In this document: positions 9,370 through 19,878 of the stretch, piece after piece
How the letters are laid out: each line of letters starts with the position of its first letter
Position numbering within the stretch: position 1 is the first letter of the stretch
Source: Hofstenia miamia
Lineage: Eukaryota > Xenacoelomorpha > Acoela > Hofsteniidae
Reading direction: 5' to 3'
NCBI GenBank assembly: GCA_900660155.1
Contig: CABFPE010000412.1
Coordinates: 174,561-204,056 of the forward strand
Length of the DNA stretch: 29,496 bases
Made by a program: the position numbers and the translations under genes
Notes under the pieces: model-generated
What the model was told of the DNA's origin: nothing
Seen by the model: the letters and a program-made list of their open reading frames with translations, nothing else
Database searches by the model: none

Positions 9370-10650
9370 AGCTGAACAATTTTCGTTCTTCATAAACGCG
9401 TGTATTAGACATTCAACTTTTCCTGACAAATTAAAGTTGGCAAGTATTACTCCATTATTTAAAAAAATTACCCAAAAGATTGTTTGAGGTATAGATATAT
9501 TTCTATTACATCGAAAATTAGTAAGATTTTTGAAAGATTGATCATTTATTTAAACATAATATGTACTCTTAAAATAAATATGATTTTCGCAAGTATATTT
9601 CTACAAATGATGCGTTGTTAACAAATATCGAACATTGGAGAAATAACATAGATATTGATGAGTGTTCAGCAGTTGCATGCTTCATTTTATCAAAAGCTTT
9701 TGACACTATAGACCACCACATTTTAACGAAAAAAAATTCTGGGGTTCTCAGACAAAACTGCAGATCTTATAAACAGCTATCTCCATAATCGTAAGCAAAG
9801 AGTTAAGATAAATGGAATTCTCTCTGACTGGGATTTTGTTAAAAATGGTTTTCGACAAGGAATAATTTTGGGACCTACACTATTCAATATGTATGTAAAC
9901 GATTTGAGCAATCAGACCGCATGTAATGTCATACAATATGCTGATGATACTATGTTTGACATATGTCTCCTGAAATTGTTATAAAATTTCTCGAAGAAAA
10001 TTTCACATTCTTACTCAATAATTTGTTTCATCAACACTAAGAATAAACCCATCTAAAGCTCAATTTTGTTCAATTATGCCTAAATCTAACGATAATTCCA
10101 GAAATATTTATCAGTTTAAATTGAAATTTAATGACATACATAGAATAAGTTAATTCATTTAAATATTTTGGTATAGCTTTTTAAGAAGATGGCTATTTCA
10201 ATTAAGGTTTTTAGCAATATTTCACAACAGCTTCAAATCACAGCAAGAATTCAATTTAGTCATTTTTATCATCTAAACAAACAGTATACCGACATAAATC
10301 AACAACTTTTGAATAAAATCAATGTGCAAATAAAATAGGCTATGAGAATAGTAGTTAATCATTTATATAGCAGGAATGCAGATATAAAAAAATTAAAAAT
10401 TTTTTTTTAAATTAACTACTTTCTCTGAAATATTTAATAATATTGTCTCATTAAACAAGTCCAATTTTCTATCATCTAAAATGTTGCTTGAACATAATCA
10501 TAAAACCCTAAAAATTAAGCCCCTTACATATAACAAGGAAATAATGAAAATTTAATTTCTCAACACATCAACAATATATGGAATATTTTACCTACATCTA
10601 TAAAACAAATAAATTCAGAGTATTTTAGAATGAAATTGAAAAACCTTCTG
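9370..10650 (+). pseudogene. Non-LTR (LINE) reverse transcriptase fossil, Jockey/CR1-like group
   Basis: Pieces of one non-LTR RT appear in order on the plus strand in different frames. FPDKLKLASITPLFKK (about 9420) comes first, then a YISITSKISKIFERLI remnant. Next are LSKAFDTIDHHIL (about 9690) with the palm aspartate, and NSYLHNRKQRVKING (about 9770). RQGIILGPTLFNMYVNDLS and the catalytic QYADDTM follow (YADD at 9937-9948). Downstream are INPSKAQF and a C-terminal segment ending near INSEYFRMKLKNLL (about 10640). The enzyme would copy its RNA at a nicked target site. No endonuclease domain or 3' tail is identified. Many stops and frameshifts make this an old 5'-truncated copy. The clade is by phrasing only. 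Confidence 0.85.
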
Positions 10651-12160
10651 TAATTATACAAAGGAAAGGTTTGATTACAAGTGTCAACGTTTAGTTTTAT
10701 AATACTGATTATCCAATCAACCGCATCTAATCTAAATTCGTCATAACCCATCTAGTAATTGTAATTGTTTTTGTAAGCATGAATTTTTGTATGTGTCTTT
10801 GTTCTATTATTTGTATTGTTTTTGACGCTATTAAGAGTTGTAAGCAGTATTTAGATTGTAAAAAGCAACTCTAACATACATTTTTTTCAACTTTATGTGA
10901 CATTATAATGAAATCTACTTTGTTTAGAAACATTCACACTTTAAAAAAAATTGACAATGAATAAAAAATTTTCAACTTTCACACGAGTAACATAAGATGT
11001 GTCAAAATAACTTCTGTATAAAAAACATTAATGGCATAGCTGGTAAGCGAAACTACTAGATCTGTGTCCGTGCTTAAATATTCTACAAATTTGTTTGTTA
11101 ATATTCATCTTAGTGCTCGATGGTATAATGAAAATAATTAAAACAGAATTTTTCGGTTTTCAGCAAAAGCAGTCGCATATATAATGCTATTTCTGAAAAA
11201 CGATGCAGCCTCTTGGAGCAAACACCAAAGTGATTTTCAAGTTGAAGAGAAATTTCGCCTTACTTAATTAACAAATTTAGTTTTGTGAAAATATATTTTA
11301 AATGGTTTTTTAATAAAGTTTTACTAATACCAATATATAGATCCTTAAACTTCTTACAAATTATTAAATCAACAAAATCTATATATGTACAATAAATACT
11401 TAGCAATGCTCAAATCTTTTATAATCTTTCTCAAATGAAGGTCTTTAATTGGCAATATTATTGCTCTGTTTCCAAACAGATCTTGAACTTTTACCCAGGC
11501 GTTTTTTGTTAGAATTAAACAGTATTTTCAGTAGCTAGTACTAAGGTTTTCGCAAAGTTAAACTTATTTTAAGGGTGCTTAGAACTTGGGCAATTTTCTC
11601 GCAGCACTTTTTGATAGTAGTTAACTAAAAAAATCGAAACCGAGCTCATTTTTTGTAAATCGCATAACATTAGCTAATACAATCAATGGTATAATCATCA
11701 AAGCTTTAATAATGCAATTTGTTCAGTTAACGAAAATTGGTAAAACACTCATTTTCCATGCATAAATACATTATCAATGTAAGCGAATCTAAATTACATG
11801 TATATATTAAACAAAGCAATTTACATATACCTAGCAACTTGATCTTTTGCTCCTCAAAGATTGAATATCTGGTAAACTGAAATTTAATATGCACTCTGTT
11901 AAAAATAGGTTTGGTAACATAAGTAAAAACTAGTGAAACATTTCTAGGAAATGTAATCTCAACATTCTGGTACAATTAATTAACAAACTTGTTTGCAAAG
12001 GTGGAAATCGGGTGCAAGTTTTTTATGGTGCACCCACCCGCATCCAGAGTTGCAGAAAAGCCATCATATCACCTGTAATACAAAAGTCAGGCTTGTTACT
12101 GGATGACATTTTTCGAATCTCGACCCACACCACACCACAAGAAATGTCTACAAATTCACA
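10651..12160. other. AT-rich DNA; possible LINE 3' region at the left
   Basis: The first 200 bp may be the untranslated 3' part of the LINE. The rest shows no coding similarity or clear repeat by eye. A GGGTGC/GCACCC short inverted repeat lies near 12011-12036. Confidence 0.4.
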
Positions 12161-12261
12161 CCACAAGTCCCACAGTATACCACAGGAATAAAATAAAGTC
12201 CCACACTAGACCACATTAATAAAAATAAAGTCCCACACTAGATCACAGGAATAAAAATATA
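12161..12261 (+). repeat. Short tandem array, 31-32 bp unit
   Basis: Units run CCACAGGAATAAAATAAAG... (12180-12210) and CCACATTAATAAAAATAAAG... (12211-12242), each ending in TCCCACACTAGA. Partial units stand on both sides (12161-12179 and 12243-12261), giving two full and two partial copies. The 5' neighbourhood (12125 onward) is also rich in CCACACCACA. Confidence 0.75.
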
Positions 12262-12623
12262 CCTACAGGGAATTTTTTTATAAAACTGTCAAATATTTCA
12301 ATACAAAGCATTTGTAGAAAAAGAAGATTTAATGTATATTGATATATGTATTAGGATATATACATAATTATAATTAAATACTAAAAAATCATCACCATCC
12401 TCACCATAGTCAAATTCATTAACAGTATTTTTAAAAGTTTGTGATTTGATACTAATGTCATAATTTTTTAAATCTTTTGCTTATTATTGGAAATAATCGA
12501 CTCCAATACAATCAGCTGGATCTTTCTTCGAAACTTAGATAAAATCAAGCCTTCCTAAAGAAAAGATGCCACTATTCTTACGTTTTGAAAATATTTAGCA
12601 GTGCTATAAGAAACACTGTTCTG
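12262..12623. other. AT-rich DNA, nothing recognised
   Basis: No gene or repeat is visible between the tandem array and the MITE. Confidence 0.5.
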
Positions 12624-12631
12624 ACAACCAA

Positions 12632-12876
12632 CAGTGGCGTACGCAGGCGGGGGACATGGTGGAATTCCCCCCCCCCTTCAGGTTTCTAAATTTGATTTTG
12701 ACTGGATAAATCAAAACTTTTTTCGTAAAAAATTGACAAAATTTATAATCTAGGATCGTGAAATGTATTTTTAAGGTATATTTTCTCAATATTTTCAAAA
12801 TTTTTCCTGGGGCTTCTCCCCGCATTGGGTAATGACGATGATGTTCCCCCGTCAGAAAATCTTGCGTACACCCCTG
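12632..12876. mobile_element. hAT-type MITE, 245 bp, with 8-bp target duplication
   Basis: The element starts CAGTGGCGTACGCAGG and the reverse complement of its right end reads CAGGGGTGTACGCAAG, three mismatches in 16. It is flanked on both sides by the identical octamer ACAACCAA (12624-12631 and 12877-12884). An 8-bp duplication and CAG(T/G)G ends are the hallmarks of hAT transposons. There is no room for a transposase, so it was moved in trans. A run of ten or more C lies at about 12667-12676, and an open minus frame across it (12604-12825) is incidental. Confidence 0.9.
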
Positions 12877-12884
12877 ACAACCAA

Positions 12885-14239
12885 TACTTACCGTTGATAC
12901 TATTTTAATTATTATTTTTGAAAATTTACTCTCTTAAGTATTATACCAAGCTATAGCGCTGGACTACACAATTGTTTACGTGTACATGTGTAGATGATGC
13001 AATACATAGAAAATTTTTTGAAAACAGTGAACGGAAGTCTTTGCCGAGAAAATTTTAACACATGATTTTAACAGTAAACAAATTAAGAAAACATGGATGT
13101 TCAAATTGTATTAAAAAAAATGTAAGTACTTTCGAATGATATATCTGTTTCCTGAAATTCCAAATGATTTTAATAGTAATTAACAGTGCACAATTTACCA
13201 CCTTCAGAAAAACTGTGCAAAATGGCATAAAAGCATCAGAAAACAAATACTCTTGTTTCTATTCAATTTCCAGCTACATACAGTCACATTTTTACATGTA
13301 AAAATTCCAGGTTTCACATTTTCGCCTATTGAATCCGCAACAAGTTATATATTGGTTTTATTGTTGCAATGACTTGTTCACGATAAGCTACATTGTTTAT
13401 CTTGGTGTAAATTTCACATTCCTTGCATCGAGATGCATCTCTTACAAAGCTGCTTTGCCAATTTAAGTATAAAGTTATTTTTCAATTTTTTGTCGCGTTT
13501 TTTGACATGAGATTGTTGGCATTAAGTCATTTCCAGCAAGTTGATCCGTTCCCGCACTCGCTTCATGTTTTTCAGGATAAAGGCATACTATCTACCACAT
13601 TTTGTTTTTTTTTCAGTTCACTCAACACCCAAAATTTAATGCCATACTTCTTTGATTTTACCTTGCATAAAGACAATCAGACTTGAGCTAGAGCGACCTT
13701 TACATGGTATAAAATGGATCATCAAGTGTTAGGAAAAAGGAAGATACATCACTTTTATTTTTTAAAAATCCTTCAAATATATCTCTGATAAGTTTAAATT
13801 TATTACAAATTCTCGCAGATCTTGTTGATATTTTTTATCTAAACGAACATATATTTAGAAATAATCTTGAACTGATCTTGGCTCATGCAATCAATGAAGA
13901 AACACCATCCCTAGTCATTACATTAAAAGAAGGGTACATTAAATTTGTTTTAGAATTTCCTCATATAGAAGAAGGATGAGAATGCTTTTTATTAAGCTAG
14001 TGTAAATTGACTTCCAGCTCTCCTAAACTTCTGTCATAATTGTTTATATTGTCACAAACACTTTGTAAAACATCCCAGAAATGTTGTTTTCCACTTCTAG
14101 CCATCCATGTTCCGAATTAAAATCTTTAAATATGTCGGCGTCAACTTTAGGATTTCGTAGGCCTGACCATTTTTGGGCAAGGGTTTTCGACCCATGTCCA
14201 TCTCTGTGTAAAACATAAAGGCTAAACATAGCAGCTAGT
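12885..14239. other. AT-rich DNA with short unassigned open frames
   Basis: Short open stretches occur (13423-13686 plus; about 13792-13978 plus; 14044-14229 minus). None has a motif I can name. The 14044-14229 minus frame lies directly inside the orphan hairpin end at 14240 and might be the start of the same element's protein, but this is weak. Confidence 0.4.
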
Positions 14240-14283
14240 AGTATTAGTGGTCAGATATGACCACCTCGGACATTTAAGGGTTG
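14240..14283 (-). repeat. Orphan transposon-like terminus with hairpin
   Basis: On the minus strand it reads CCCTTAAATGTCCGAG and then the near-palindrome GTGGTCATATCTGACCAC. A CCC-start followed closely by an 18-bp hairpin parallels the ends of the TTAA-flanked element at 16 kb. No matching second end is seen, so this may be one end of a broken piggyBac-like copy or only a chance hairpin. Confidence 0.35.
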
Positions 14284-15639
14284 TAAATGAATTGTGTGTT
14301 TTCACACACTTTGTTGAAATTAATTTTTCGAATAATCCATGTAACTTGGAAAATTAATAAATGTCGTAGATATTTATCACTGAATTCATAGTTGGCATAT
14401 AATATGAAATCAAAGAATGAGGTTGGTTAAATCTGCCACTTACGGTTTTTAGTGTTGATTTAAAATTGGCTATGCAATATTGATGACAAGAATCACATCA
14501 TTGAGTAGCACACTAATTATCTACATTGTGCTTGCTGAAATAAATAATGTATGCAATGAATGCTTTCATCAGAATGTGCTTTTTGTGATCACTGTATTTA
14601 CATCTATTGAGTTTTTTCAAAATCTGATGTGTATTAAAAAGCTCATTTATACAATTGCGCTGAGTTTCGGGATTATAATATTGCTAACATTCAAAGACTT
14701 GGAAAATGGAAATTGAAGCATGACATACTAGGAAATGCCTTTAAATTAAAGACTAATTTCTCTATCAAATCTATTTTCATTAGATCCGAGCTCTCAGCTG
14801 AAGATAAGTAACACAGAGGTATATGTAGATGTATAGGTATGAATTAAGTAATCCAGATATATGTATACATAGATTGAAAATACAAAATTTAATACTTTAT
14901 TTTAATGCAAACGCTGTGCCATTAATAAAACGTTGACTACCACTAATTCTACTTCAAATATATTGTCAACGTTTGATTTCCTTCGAAAGAAAGTTCAATT
15001 TTTTCAACTACATTCTATTCGACTGAAACCTGAATAGATTGGGAAGTATTCGGAACAGCCAATATAGAATTGCAGCTCGTCAAAACAGGCTAATTCTTAT
15101 AGTCATTGTGGTTGATTAATTTTATGTAAAAATATTCTTACTTTTTAAAAGAAATCCTTGTAATGAAAATATAAATTTATCATGGGGAGCTCTTTTCAAG
15201 TTTGTAAGTTATGCACTACTTGTCATTCATTTTTTGTGTGCAAAGTCCTCCTGTTTCAAGCAGTTATAAAGTTTATGCTAAAAGAGCTTCAGAAACCCAT
15301 TATTTGCATCTAAGTTTTGTCGCAATTCTATTTCTAGATTTCAAAGGATTCCAACATTTATTCAAGGGGGTTTTAATTTTCCATAAGCTGATTGGGATAA
15401 TTGGATTTCAATAAATAAATATACAATGCAAGCAAATAACATATTTTCCTTCTTTTACTGTCGTCATTTCCCCTAATACTTGCTCTATTTTCATTTCATA
15501 GCATAAACTTTTACTGTGCCTAGCGAAAATTGACTCAATGTATCATATGCATTAGAAACATAAAATATTCCATAGTAATTTAGATGTTACATTTGCATTC
15601 AATTCATTCCTTAACCTAGTCTTTCAATCAGATAATGAT
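14284..15639. other. AT-rich DNA, nothing recognised
   Basis: Open stretches at 14480-14716 and 15211-15414 (plus) have no motif and read like random AT-rich, hydrophobic translation. Confidence 0.5.
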
Positions 15640-15915
15640 CTATCGGTGACAATGAACGATGAACCTCGTAAATTAACCGGCATTGATATATTATTAACAG
15701 AAATATAAAAGATTATAAGAGAAATATTTAACGAAAACAGTGGAACAGAGAGTAATAACAGTCCAATGAATTTGTTGAAAAGGTTTTTATCAGAATTAAC
15801 GCCCCATATTATCTTATTATACTTTCACAATTGCTTGCACACAGGTAGGCCTACATTTCTTGATGTTTGGAAAATTGCCCACATTATTCCAATTCACGAC
15901 AGTGGTAAGAATATA
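15640..15915 (+). pseudogene. Fragment of a second non-LTR reverse transcriptase
   Basis: Plus-strand translation gives LTGIDILLTEI, a stop, then KRFLSELTPHIILLYFHNC, LHTGRPTFLDVWKIAHIIP and IHDSGK. This matches the N-terminal finger segment of LINE reverse transcriptases: the G-x-D region, then small-residue loop, then W-K-x-A-x-(I/V)-x-P-(I/L)-x-K. It ends before the palm, so no catalytic residues are present. The wording differs from the 9.4-10.6 kb fossil, so it is probably another LINE family. Confidence 0.7.
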
Positions 15916-16025
15916 ATAAATATAATATTGAAATAATCTTTAATTTTCGAAAAGAAAAGCTAATTTACAATTATTTATGTAAATATTTTCAATCATTTTC
16001 TCTGAACCACAGATTGGTATCTTAA

Positions 16026-16765
16026 CCCTCTAACTACCAAGAAAAAAATTTCGTTTACTACCACTGGGGTAAGTTTTTACCCCAACATTGTTAAAGAGTA
16101 TTTTTGCTTCTTTAAATGAAAAAACTATTAAATATATTTTCTAAATAGCAAACAAAAGCACATAGAAGAGTACAACTTAAGTAATTACATAGATATTTAT
16201 ATCGATTCAATTTATAAATATAGTTGTGTTTCGTTAGAAAAACTAACAAATATTAGAAACAATTTTTGAATGATATTTCAAGAACTCTAACTGAATTTTC
16301 CGCCGAATTTTTGGATGTTCTAATCCTCACTTCTGAGGCAGACATGCCCATGTGCTGTGCTTCTAGCTCTGATAGATCCAGGCTTTGGAAATTGCTGCAA
16401 AGTAGCAACTAGGGGAAATATTTCTAGTGCCAGGGGAAGAACAAGAATCGTCCTTGCAAATTTATGCAGAAAAATTCGATGCTTATGAGTCACATTATTA
16501 GCATAATTTAGATACAAAGTAAGAAATAAAATGTAAATATTGTATATTACAATAACTAGTATGTTGCTGAACATTGTAAATGGCCAAAGAGAGCAATTTC
16601 CGTGCAAGAATTGAATTTTGAAATGTAATTTCCTACAAATGTGACACATTAAAAAATCAAGTCAAATAGTGAAAAGACGCAAAACATTATATCTGAAGCT
16701 CTCCTAAAATCTGAAACATATAATATCTGCATGGGGTAATTTTTTACCCCACGGTTGTTAAAGTG
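16026..16765 (-). mobile_element. piggyBac-like element, 740 bp, TTAA-flanked
   Basis: TTAA stands at 16022-16025 and 16766-16769. Reading inward, the ends are CCCTCTAACTACC on the left and CACTTTAACAACC on the right (complement strand), 3 differences in 13. Next to each end lies a hairpin, GGGGTAAGTTTTTACCCC (about 16065-16082) and GGGGTAATTTTTTACCCC (about 16734-16750), each followed by a GTTAAAG motif. TTAA targeting and CCC ends are characteristic of piggyBac. The interior keeps a piece of transposase (next entry), so this is an internally deleted copy. Confidence 0.7.
16320..16649 (-). pseudogene. piggyBac-type transposase, C-terminal scrap
   Basis: A 109-codon minus frame includes WPFTMFSNILVIVIYNIYIL followed about 20 residues later by RIFLHKFARTIL. 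This resembles the part of piggyBac transposases just after the last catalytic Asp, where a (R/K)WP..(V/F)F..(L/M)(L/I)D...N(A/S)Y helix is followed by a R..FL..L...L helix. The catalytic Asps themselves are absent. The piece lies within TTAA-flanked ends, which supports the family call. Similarity is by eye only. Confidence 0.5.
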
Positions 16766-16769
16766 TTAA

Positions 16770-17354
16770 ACATAATAAATACAAATAGTCAACTACATTT
16801 ATATCTCGATTATATTTATTTCAATAATGACTTATAGACTTATGACATCCTACATGTGGCCTATACACTGACATCAAACTCTCGAGTCTGTTTCGCGTTA
16901 CTCCTGATTTCAATTTCCTAAGATAAATAAAACTGAAATACAGCTTAAAGAAATAAATAATTAAGATTTCTTTGAAAGAAAATGTGGAAGTAATACAAAC
17001 CCCCTACTATTATTGAAACAATAATTGTTACATGACAGAACCTTAGTTACATTGAATTGTCCTGACCAGACTAATTGAATTTTTCAAATTTGTTTTATGT
17101 TTCTGGTCAGGGTGATTGTAAAAGCATAGCCTCAAGTATGGTACTCCAATTATTTTCTAATTAAAGTTCCTCTCCTGCCTTACAGATTTTATATGGCTTA
17201 GGGATATTTTTTCATGTAGTTCATTGAACATTCATGTAAGATGTTTGACATAGCTGTCATTTACTTCATTTGAAAAATTATTATACTACTGTAAGGTGGT
17301 GTATTAGCTGTCTTGCCAAAAGCAGAGTGCTTGTGGTTGCGTGGACTGAAGTAC
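16770..17354. other. AT-rich DNA, nothing recognised
   Basis: No gene or repeat is visible. A short inverted similarity (CTGACCAGA near 17062 and TCTGGTCAG near 17101) could form a hairpin. Confidence 0.45.
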
Positions 17355-17356
17355 TA

Positions 17357-17444
17357 CAGGGTGCCCAGCAAAAAGTCAAGAAATTTGCTAACTCTTTCAA
17401 AATCGCTTTATTAAATTAATAAACATAACTAACTGATTAACATT
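17357..17444 (+). repeat. Left 88-bp terminal inverted repeat of the maT-like element
   Basis: It matches the reverse complement of 18704-18791 in 87 of 88 positions (T versus A after AAATTTGC). It is longer than the ~30 bp usual for mariner elements. Confidence 0.95.
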
Positions 17445-17484
17445 AAACTTTTTAATGTTTTATTGAATATTACAATGAAAGAGT

Positions 17485-18635
17485 TCAGAGGAAATGTTCG
17501 AAATGTGAGCCATCACTGTCATAACAAGATTGGAGTCTTTTCTGCCATGTAGTTATTGCTCGTTGAATTGTAACTTGATCGATCGAATTCCAGGCGTTCG
17601 TAAGAACAAACTTTAAATCGTCAATGCTGATGATTTGTGAACGTTGTGATTGAACTTCTTTCAAAAGGATACTCCATATGTATAGTCCATCACATTGAGG
17701 TCCGGACTCTTTGATGGCCAGTCACTAGGTTCGATGAAATTTGGAGTATGTCGTCTGAGCCATAGCACAGTTTCATGTGCAGTGTGAGGCTTAGCACCAT
17801 CTTGTTGCCACGTCCAGGTCAAATTTCCCATAACGTCATTGATGTCGTTAAACATTTGAGGGCACATTTCTTCCCTGTACACTTTTTGATTTATCGTTTT
17901 CTTTTTTCTCTTAGAGGCGGCGATATTTTCCTGACCATCTGCGTCACCTTCAATAAATCTTAATTCAGTTTTTCCGAACCAAGAAACAGCCGCGTAGCAC
18001 ATAACAGATGGTGCGTTGCGTTCTACCTCAATCAGTAGGTCTTTCTCGTCAATTTCAGTCTTCACTTCAACAGCTCTATACACACGCTCATTTTGAGTGT
18101 TTAAAGGTGGGCTAATGCTTATACTCGATTCATCAGAAAACCATACAGCCTTCCATGATTCATTAGAATAAAAGCGCTCCAACAGCTGGTATGACTTCAT
18201 TTTTCTAGCACTTTTGTGTGCCTCGGTCAGCTTATTCGTTTTTATTCTTCGATAACATTTTAGAGGCGAATCATTTAAGATATTGAAAACGGTTCCCTTT
18301 GACAGATTTAATTTACTCGCAATTTGACGTTGACTCAAATGGGATTGTCGTTCAGAAGATGAAGATCGCGTTGGAGTCAAAGCAAGTTCCACTACGGCCG
18401 CTCTAATTGGAGAACCAAATTTTCTTGTGCTTCCACTTCCATGTTTTCTTTTACGCGCGGAATCAACATTTTCGTTTTTCAACTTTGATACAACATAAGA
18501 GAACTGATTCTGGGAGATATTACTGAAGAATTCTGGCAGAATCTTTTTGCATTTAGAGAGGCCCCATGTCGAGTTTTCTGTTTTAAAAAGTACAATTACT
18601 TCGCGCTGAAAATCGGTCACTTGCTCAGAAGTCAT
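17485..18635 (-). pseudogene. maT-like DD37D transposase with one frameshift
   Basis: The frame opens at 18635 (MTSEQVTDFQ) and runs 324 codons. Residues 98-120 form a helix-turn-helix (SHLSQRQIASKLNLSKG) for TIR binding. Catalytic D168 is in WKAVWFSDES, D279 in WQQDGAKPHTA and D317 in SPDLNVMDY. There are 110 residues between the first pair and exactly 37 between the second, with Asp last, which is the DD37D signature of the maT family. A basic insert (ASKRKKKTI, about residues 242-250) lengthens the first spacing. Just after D317 (about 17683) one base is missing. In the next frame the protein continues about 64 more codons (AWNSIDQVTIQRAITTW, ending SHFEHFL) to a TGA at 17485-17487. Total length would be about 383 residues. 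Whether the frameshift is real or a sequencing error is open. Confidence 0.93.
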
Positions 18636-18703
18636 AATTAATGCTTATGAAATTATTTCTAAATGAAGCATTGAATAAAACAAAAATGATTTAATCAAGT
18701 TAG

Positions 18704-18791
18704 AATGTTAATCAGTTAGTTATGTTTATTAATTTAATAAAGCGATTTTGAAAGAGTTTGCAAATTTCTTGACTTTTTGCTGGGCACCCTG
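18704..18791 (-). repeat. Right 88-bp terminal inverted repeat of the maT-like element
   Basis: Pairs with 17357-17444 with one mismatch and ends CACCCTG before the TA target base pair at 18792-18793. It lies upstream of the transposase start and would contain or abut its promoter. Confidence 0.95.
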
Positions 18792-18793
18792 TA

Positions 18794-19242
18794 TAATAAT
18801 ATTTGGTGAATTCAAGTCAAAATTGACAATTTCTGAAATAAAGTCAAATGTATACATTCAGTTCTTAGAAATTGGCTGCGGTTTTTCTCACCGTTGCATA
18901 TTTCTAAAGTATAAGCACAATGATAAACCGTAAATGGCGTAATATGATGGGAGAACCAAAGGACGCTGTGCTATTGTAAAAGTCTTGCGATTAAAAACAG
19001 GCTTCTGTTTTTAGCATTACATATTTTAATAGATTTATAGGATGATAAAACATGCTAAAAGAGACAGGTGAAGATGAAGATTATGGAAACTGTGCGCGAC
19101 TTTCTAACTAAGTTTATGTGGTCCCCAAATAATAATCTGTTTTTAACCATGCGCAATGAATGAACAGATATTTTTATGGTAATCCATGGAAACTTGGCAA
19201 CCCACAAGTGACATATTGACCTTATTTCATCGCAAAGTTTAC
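18794..19242. other. Unassigned DNA between the maT-like element and the hAT fossil
   Basis: No clear coding similarity. It could hold further decayed hAT sequence belonging to the next feature, since plus-strand coding-like phrases begin soon after. Confidence 0.4.
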
Positions 19243-19878
19243 CAAGACAGCAAAACTTTATTTCTCCTCCGGACAAAAACTTTGCTGAAAAGGCAGTGAA
19301 AGCAGTTTTGGCAGCCAACACACCATTCAAAAAAATGAAACACCCTACCATGGAGAAATTACTCCTAGATAGAGAGAAGGAAAAACCTCGTGTTATAGAT
19401 GTTCTGAATGACAAAGATGTCTTTCTGGTAGTCAATGAATTTGAAATCAAATGGTTACAAGTATTTTAACATTCTTGGAGGTGATGTTGCAGCTCCATAG
19501 TCTGTATTTCGGATATAATGCAGTCATTGCAAATGATTGAGAATTAAAACATCGTGTCAAAGCAAATATTATGTGATCCAAGCATGCAGCGACTTGGAGT
19601 GCTTTTACTTCAAAGAAGATCAATATGCACTTCGCGATCATATTCAACGAAGTATCCTGCAAAACGATTTGTACTATGAAGGACGTCAGTTTAGCCATAT
19701 TGCAAAATTACAATCGTGCACCACTACGACATGTTCAGTTGAAAGAACCTTCTCCCTTCTGAAGAAATTGTTGTGCAAAGATCACAACTTTCTGCTTGAA
19801 GACTTGGGGAAATCCTTTATCTTTCATTTTAAGCACTGTTCCCAGTTTTATACTAAAGTAACGAAAATTCAAAATTGA
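19243..19878 (+). pseudogene. hAT/ZBED-type transposase, C-terminal half, decayed
   Basis: One plus frame (to a TAA at 19467-19469) reads SPPDKNFAEKAVKAVLAANT then PFKKMKHPTMEKLL, resembling the ANIPF.K..HP.....L segment of hAT-derived ZBED-like proteins. A second frame (from 19537) contains TTCSVERTFSLLKKLLCKDHN followed by a LEDLGKSFIFHF helix. This is the hAT C-terminal dimerisation motif, in which a (S/T)..VER.FS..K.......R..(F/L)..E.L core is diagnostic. The frame break near 19470-19540 and the lack of an N-terminus show it is dead. It may derive from a hAT transposon or from a host gene domesticated from one. No hAT inverted repeats are seen around it. Confidence 0.65.

Larger units (their letters stand above)
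17357..18791 (-). mobile_element. maT-like (DD37D) Tc1/mariner transposon, nearly intact, 88-bp TIRs
   Basis: This 1435-bp element has 88-bp terminal inverted repeats (17357-17444 and 18704-18791) that differ at one base, starting CAGGGTGCCCAGCAAAAAG. A TA dinucleotide flanks each end (17355-17356 and 18792-18793), the Tc1/mariner target duplication. One transposase gene fills the interior on the minus strand with a single frameshift. Near-identical repeats and a nearly open gene point to recent movement. It is the best preserved element in the window. Confidence 0.95.

Noticed and set aside
12161..12261. Tandem units considered as a CRISPR array
   Set aside because: Units are head-to-tail with no unique spacers, and the genome is eukaryotic.
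13423..13686. 87-codon plus-strand open frame
   Set aside because: Phe/Leu-rich translation of AT-rich DNA with no motif; no support as a gene.
13792..13978. About 60 open codons (LLQILADLVDIFYLNE...) faintly like hAT-associated LAD.F segments
   Set aside because: The likeness rests on a few hydrophobic residues; no flanking hAT motifs or ends.
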